In this document: in pieces, positions 60,446-64,000 of the stretch
Position numbering within the stretch: position 1 is the first letter of the stretch
Layout of the letters: every line of letters begins with the position of its first letter
Source of the DNA: an uncultured Oribacterium sp.
Lineage (GTDB): Bacteria > Bacillota > Clostridia > Lachnospirales > Lachnospiraceae
Direction: 5' to 3'
Assembly: GCA_946413525.1 (NCBI GenBank)
Contig: CAMKKZ010000010.1
Location: 62,001 to 126,000 of the forward strand
DNA length: 64,000 bases
Made by a program: the position numbers and the translations under genes
The notes under the pieces: generated by a model
The model's database searches: none
What the model saw: only the letters and a program-made list of their open reading frames with translations
What the model was told of the DNA's origin: nothing

Positions 60446-60504
60446 TACGTCCACGCCCGTGTCCATCATGTCCACAGATACCGCAATGCGCGGATATTTT
60501 TGAA
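60446..60504 (-). repeat. 59-bp duplicate of an internal hsdR segment
   Basis: Identical except for one base to 62964-63022 inside hsdR (the segment encoding IAVSVDMMDTGVDV). Flanking sequence is unrelated. It lies in the gap between the PIN toxin and the YD-repeat gene. Confidence 0.85.
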
Positions 60505-60624
60505 ATATGTGCTCTTATAACAACCTGGGCTTGAATTGTCCGTTGTTTAATCAACGTTTTCCGGTGAAATCAGATGTTGGATTTTGCAATCTGATTATTT
60601 GCTGCCAACAGCATCATTAAGAAA

Positions 60625-60653
60625 CAGGTGCGGCAATCGAATTACCACACCTG
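60625..60653 (-). terminator. Terminator overlapping the PIN toxin stop codon
   Basis: CAGGTGTGG and CCGCACCTG form a nine-base-pair stem (one G-U) around the stop codon, followed by TTTCTT on the minus strand. Confidence 0.6.
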
Positions 60654-61013
60654 CTTAACCTCATTGTATTTTTGAATGTTTTTATCGTCGGTTAAAAGCG
60701 TTAAATCATTTTCTCGTGCTGTTGCCATAATGAGCCTGTCAAAGGTGTCTCCGTGAATATATGGTAGAATCTGGATGGTATCGAAATATCTGCTTTCAAT
60801 AGGGAGAACAGTAATGCCATCCTCTTCACATATCTTAATAAGATCTGCTGTGCTTTCTTCAAGATCAAGTTTATGAATTGTCTTTTTTATGGCGATTTCC
60901 CAAAGAGTAGTTAGGCTGAGAAATAAACGACTCTCGCCACTAATAACTTCTCCTGCTTTTTGTGATAAGCGGGGACTATCCTCCAAATACCAGAGAAAAG
61001 TGCAGGTATCCAT
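60642..61013 (-). CDS. PIN-domain toxin of a VapC-like type II toxin-antitoxin module
   Basis: A PIN-fold RNase toxin of about 123 residues. The first acidic residue is in MDTCTFLWYLEDS, followed by SLTTLWEIAIKK (Glu), HGDTFDRLIMATARENDLTL and LTDDKNI (Asp residues) forming the metal site. Family members begin one or two strands earlier in a frame that here is out of register: the ATG with correct spacing to AAGGAG (61021-61023, in TAATG with the antitoxin stop) reads another frame. Translation must begin at TTG (61016) or ATG (61013), 15-18 bases after AAGGAG. So a frame-shifting indel just after the original start is likely, though the catalytic residues are all kept. Confidence 0.8.
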   Translation of the reverse strand: MDTCTFLWYLEDSPRLSQKAGEVISGESRLFLSLTTLWEIAIKKTIHKLDLEESTADLIKICEEDGITVLPIESRYFDTIQILPYIHGDTFDRLIMATARENDLTLLTDDKNIQKYNEVKQVW

Positions 61014-61022
61014 CAAAATACA

Positions 61023-61241
61023 TTAGATATACTCCTTAAACTCTGCTGGTGTTTCATTAAAATCTTCTGCCATACGTATCTTTCCTTTTAATCGCCCAAA
61101 TCTACGAACAGATATCGTCTTGGCCGCCTCAACAACAGGATCTGGAGTATCATTCAAAAAGCGTGCAAATTAAATCAATGAAGGAAGTTTGCTTTCAGGT
61201 AGTACCTGAATGGCTTGAACAGCTTGCTGTTGTAGCGTCAT
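61023..61241 (-). pseudogene. Antitoxin (DUF2281/VapB-like) gene with an in-frame stop codon
   Basis: From the ATG at 61241 (AGAAAGGA upstream) the frame reads MTLQQQAVQAIQVLPESKLP, then SLI, then TAA (61170-61172), then FARFLNDTPDPVVEAAKTIS and on to GRLKGKIRMAEDFNETPAEF-KEYI and a final stop. The second half is plainly the C-terminus of the same antitoxin, whose last part wraps the toxin. A single C-to-T change (CAA to TAA) would explain the stop. Inside the second half ATG (AEDFNETP...) follows AAAGGAAAG by six bases, so a short C-terminal peptide might still be made. Confidence 0.75.
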
Positions 61242-61307
61242 ACGAATCATCCTTTCTCTGTCATGCAGATTTACATGTTTGGCTCTTTTGAGTCAAATCT
61301 TAATGAT

Positions 61308-61336
61308 ATTATAACATCTCAACCAGAATGATGCCA
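61308..61336 (-). promoter_or_regulatory. Possible promoter for the toxin-antitoxin module
   Basis: A perfect -10 TATAAT (61308-61313, minus strand) with a weak -35 TGGCAT 17 bases upstream, about 65 bases before the antitoxin start. Confidence 0.4.
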
Positions 61337-61410
61337 TACTCAACTAAAAATAAACCTAAATTCACGGGTATATTTTCTAACTACATTTACTCATCTGTCA
61401 GAGTGGGTTT

Positions 61411-61653
61411 TCACTGCTCTGAATTCAGACATAGCGAACCACCCGCGAGACAAATCGGCTCATCTGTCGCAGCAGGAATCGAATCAGAAATGATCCAGGA
61501 TTCCTTCTGGCGGACAAAACTGATTGGATAATTGATATTCAGCTTTTTATAATATTGATTTGCATTACTTTGTCCTTCATAAGTGACAATGCGTTCCGCA
61601 AACACCTTGCACTTTTGGTTTCTTAAAGCTCTAATAAATTTATTCTGTTTCAT
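61411..61653 (-). CDS. Small protein coupled to hsdR, tail derived from a repeat
   Basis: An 80-residue frame whose ATG overlaps the hsdR stop (TAATG). The first 60 residues (MKQNKFIRALRNQKCKVFAE, then ERIVTYEGQSNANQYYKKLN) look like a genuine basic protein; I do not recognise the family. The last 17 residues (DEPICLAGGSLCLNSEQ) are translated from a copy of the hairpin repeat (61390-61455), so the original C-terminus was probably cut off there. Confidence 0.5.
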   Translation of the reverse strand: MKQNKFIRALRNQKCKVFAERIVTYEGQSNANQYYKKLNINYPISFVRQKESWIISDSIPAATDEPICLAGGSLCLNSEQ

Positions 61654-64000
61654 TAAGCTCTAATTCTCAACGCATTCTCCGTCACGTCCTTGATCGCTGT
61701 CATGATCTCCATGCGTTTCCTGCTGTCAAACAGCCTGGTGAAGCTTGCCGGCTTGTCGAAGGGTGGTTTCTGGAGGACTGCAGCGTTTTCCATATAGCCG
61801 TTGTTCTCAATGTAGTTGATGATTTTGATTACGTAGGCGATTTGTCTCTGGTTCAGCGAGGAATCATTAATAAACTGAGAGAATGCGGACATGGCTGCGT
61901 CATGATCCATCTTCCCGATTCTCCTGACCAAAAGCCCAAACGGTGTATCCCCAAATGCCTCCCTGTAATCTTCTTTTTTGCCCAGTTCCTGTGTCAGTAT
62001 CCGTTCCAGCTCCCCATAATCCGCTGCGGAAAGCGGCTGGTTGTGCGTCAGTTTATAAATGGAAACATCGCTCCTGTGTTCAATGATGTAACGGTTCACC
62101 TTTTGTTCGTAAATTTCAAAGTCATAGGCCTGTTCCATCCCCTTGCCTTCGTCATGATCCGTTGCCTCATCAGTGAGATTGGTAAAGATAATTGCTTTCT
62201 CGCCATCTTCCACGATGTGCTTGATAAGGGAGCGCAGTTCTTTTCTGGTCGTTTCAAAGAGCAGGATGTCATTTGCGGACCAATACTCCTCCGCGAACAC
62301 CTTCCTTATCGCCTCTTTCTTTTCCAGGACCTGCGGCATGTTGGAACGGTCAAGACGCTGGACGATTGTATAAAGTCGTTTCCGGTAATAATTGAATGAC
62401 GGCGTTGCTTCAAGATGCGCGATAATTATGCCGTACATTAATGAATCAAATTGCTTTGCGTAGAGATCCGGATCATCCATGCTGACAATGGGCGCAATAT
62501 GCTCTATCAGCTCGGCGCTGTCCTTTTCGCTGATCGTCGCGAAGGCTTCTGGCTTTTTGTATTTCTCCACATACCTTGCCTTCATTTTCACAGCAATCAG
62601 GTCCATCTGCAGATCGTTAACCTGCCTGCAGCACTCGTCCACGATTTCCTGTCTCCAGCTTTTATATTCCTCAGAGGCGAATTTTCCATCCTGCAGCATC
62701 ACCGCAATTCGTATCCGCCTTTCAAATATCCTTTCTGTCAGACTTTTTGTTTCCTTCGAATCAAAGCCGTTTTTGTGCTGCCGGAAGAATTCAAAATTCC
62801 CACAGTAGTCAAAGATAAGGAAACGTCTTTTTCCGTCATATTCCCCGTCTATCAGATCAACGCAGGAGATTTCCGGGCACAGCCTTGTCCCCCTCCCTAT
62901 CATCTGCCAGAACTTGATTTTTGAGCGCACCTTTTTAAAGAAAACCAGGTTCACGCAGGAACGTACGTCCACGCCCGTGTCCATCATGTCCACAGATACC
63001 GCGATGCGCGGATATTTTTGAAGCTTGAACTTTTTGATCAATTCATGCGCGTAACTATCCTCGCAAACAACCCTCTCGATGAAGCCGCTTCCGACCTTTG
63101 GATATAATTTGGAAAACCGTTCAACGATATATTCCGCATGCTTTTTGTTTTGGGCGAAGATAATCGTTTTCCCAATCAGGTCGCCCCCTTCTTCCTTGAT
63201 GCCGCGGCGCATCAGGTCTTCAATGACTATATCCACCGTTTGCTCATTAAAAACATAATCGTTTAATGCCTGCGAAGGAATGTAATCCGGTCTCGGCCCG
63301 TCCTCAAAGATCGTGAAGTCATCATCGAACCGTTCCTTGTCACTTTCAGAAAGTTCGTCATATGTAATGCCATCATCCAGAAACTTCGTCCCGACCTCGT
63401 AGTTATAGTATGGAACCAGCACATGGTCCTTTTCGACTGCCGTTTCATAATCATAGGCATAAGTCGGTACGCCGTCCTCCAGTTCGAAGAAATCATACGT
63501 GTTCCTGTCAACGGACTGCCTCGGCGTTGCGGTAAGCCCAACCAATATCGCGTCAAAATAATCGAATATCGTTCGGTACTTTTTGAAAATGCTCCTGTGG
63601 CTCTCGTCCACAATGATCAGGTCGAAATGTGCCGGCTGGTATAGGCGCTGCCCGTCATCCGTCCGGCAGTCATCAATCGCGTTCAGCATGGTTGGATATG
63701 TCGAAAAAACGATGCGCGCGTTTTTGTCGATCTTGTTGCCGCACAGATTACATGGCGACAAATCGGGCAGATATTTCTTGAAGTCTTCCATGGCCTGTTC
63801 AACAAGCGCGGTCCTGTCCGCAAGGAATAATATATTGGTGATATACCCTCCCCTGCTAAGCACATCGACAAGGCTGGAAGCCGTCCTTGTCTTTCCTGTT
63901 CCTGTCGCCATGACAAGGAGATGCTTGCGGACGCCGTTTTCAATTTGGTCGCATACGGCTCGTATGGCTTCCTTCTGGTAGTACCTGTCCGTGATCTCAT
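61653..64000 (-). CDS. hsdR: Type I restriction enzyme subunit R (5' end outside window)
   Basis: The frame is open to the right edge and encodes 782 residues of the translocase part of HsdR: ITDRYYQKEAIRAVCDQIEN, Walker A VMATGTGKTRTA, LIIVDESHRSI (DEAD-box), LVGLTATP, and the second RecA domain with VDMMDTGVDV and QMIGRGTRLCPE (motif VI). The C-terminal helical domain (EcoEI R_C type) follows. The N-terminal nuclease domain with its PD-(D/E)XK motif, and the hsdM and hsdS genes, lie beyond the window. HsdR uses ATP to pull DNA toward the bound HsdMS complex and cuts it. Confidence 0.95.
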   Translation of the reverse strand, partial: EITDRYYQKEAIRAVCDQIENGVRKHLLVMATGTGKTRTASSLVDVLSRGGYITNILFLADRTALVEQAMEDFKKYLPDLSPCNLCGNKIDKNARIVFSTYPTMLNAIDDCRTDDGQRLYQPAHFDLIIVDESHRSIFKKYRTIFDYFDAILVGLTATPRQSVDRNTYDFFELEDGVPTYAYDYETAVEKDHVLVPYYNYEVGTKFLDDGITYDELSESDKERFDDDFTIFEDGPRPDYIPSQALNDYVFNEQTVDIVIEDLMRRGIKEEGGDLIGKTIIFAQNKKHAEYIVERFSKLYPKVGSGFIERVVCEDSYAHELIKKFKLQKYPRIAVSVDMMDTGVDVRSCVNLVFFKKVRSKIKFWQMIGRGTRLCPEISCVDLIDGEYDGKRRFLIFDYCGNFEFFRQHKNGFDSKETKSLTERIFERRIRIAVMLQDGKFASEEYKSWRQEIVDECCRQVNDLQMDLIAVKMKARYVEKYKKPEAFATISEKDSAELIEHIAPIVSMDDPDLYAKQFDSLMYGIIIAHLEATPSFNYYRKRLYTIVQRLDRSNMPQVLEKKEAIRKVFAEEYWSANDILLFETTRKELRSLIKHIVEDGEKAIIFTNLTDEATDHDEGKGMEQAYDFEIYEQKVNRYIIEHRSDVSIYKLTHNQPLSAADYGELERILTQELGKKEDYREAFGDTPFGLLVRRIGKMDHDAAMSAFSQFINDSSLNQRQIAYVIKIINYIENNGYMENAAVLQKPPFDKPASFTRLFDSRKRMEIMTAIKDVTENALRIRA

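Overview
The window looks like a chromosome segment of a moderately GC-rich, Gram-positive member of the Clostridia, most likely Lachnospiraceae. The evidence is the start of an rnf operon, strong AGGAGG-type ribosome sites, a split purine route with a stand-alone AICAR transformylase and a PurO-type IMP cyclohydrolase, choline-binding-type cell-wall repeats, Big_2 and BspA-like surface domains, and the AAA-ATPase/PD-(D/E)XK family that is abundant there. Species cannot be named from the sequence. Every intact gene reads on the minus strand. The only plus-strand coding sequence seen is a broken one near 58.2-58.7 kb. No tRNA, rRNA or CRISPR-cas locus was seen.

Layout by position (genes are transcribed from high to low coordinates). 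0-10 kb: 5' part of rnfC, a zinc-ribbon membrane protein, a LUD-domain protein, glmS, a DUF4349 lipoprotein, and a membrane-anchored protein with three FMN-attachment domains. 10-21 kb: purE, purM, purO, purH (AICARFT only), purN, purD and purL, with repeat-filled gaps between nearly all of them, and hslO upstream. 21.7-32.6 kb: three secreted cell-wall-binding proteins, then a type IV pilus assembly set pilO, pilN, pilM, prepilin peptidase, pilC, pilT and pilB, with no pilin gene visible. 32.7-38.1 kb: a 1,600-residue secreted subtilase with BspA-like and Big_2 domains, and a small membrane protein. 38.6-46.5 kb: an ATPase fused to half a D-lactate dehydrogenase, a YesL-type membrane protein, a BCCT transporter, a YdbC/PC4-type protein, a CorA transporter, and a full-length AAA-ATPase/nuclease. 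46.7-54 kb: a surface-glycan operon (rfbF, rfbG, rfbH, licD, a glycosyltransferase, and a GltD-like flavoprotein) making the CDP-3,6-dideoxyhexose precursor. 54-61.3 kb: a decaying zone holding a broken two-component system, a secreted HAD phosphatase, hydrolase and moaE remnants, a YD-repeat protein, and a damaged VapBC-like module. 61.4-64 kb: a small gene and the type I restriction subunit hsdR, which continues off the right edge.

The strongest theme is repeat activity. I can define a 194-bp palindromic element with perfect 8-bp target duplications at two sites; a 135-bp element with GTAA ends and an 8-bp target duplication; an 87-bp element that has inserted inside a histidine-kinase gene; a hairpin family whose distal edge carries the Shine-Dalgarno of downstream genes; and composite hairpin repeats. 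In addition, in-frame minisatellites have expanded inside or at the ends of at least seven proteins (zinc-ribbon protein, GlmS, DUF4349 protein, BCCT transporter, subtilase, HAD phosphatase, RfbH). Several genes are broken or fused exactly at such repeats, so the window shows a genome being reshaped by small non-autonomous elements.
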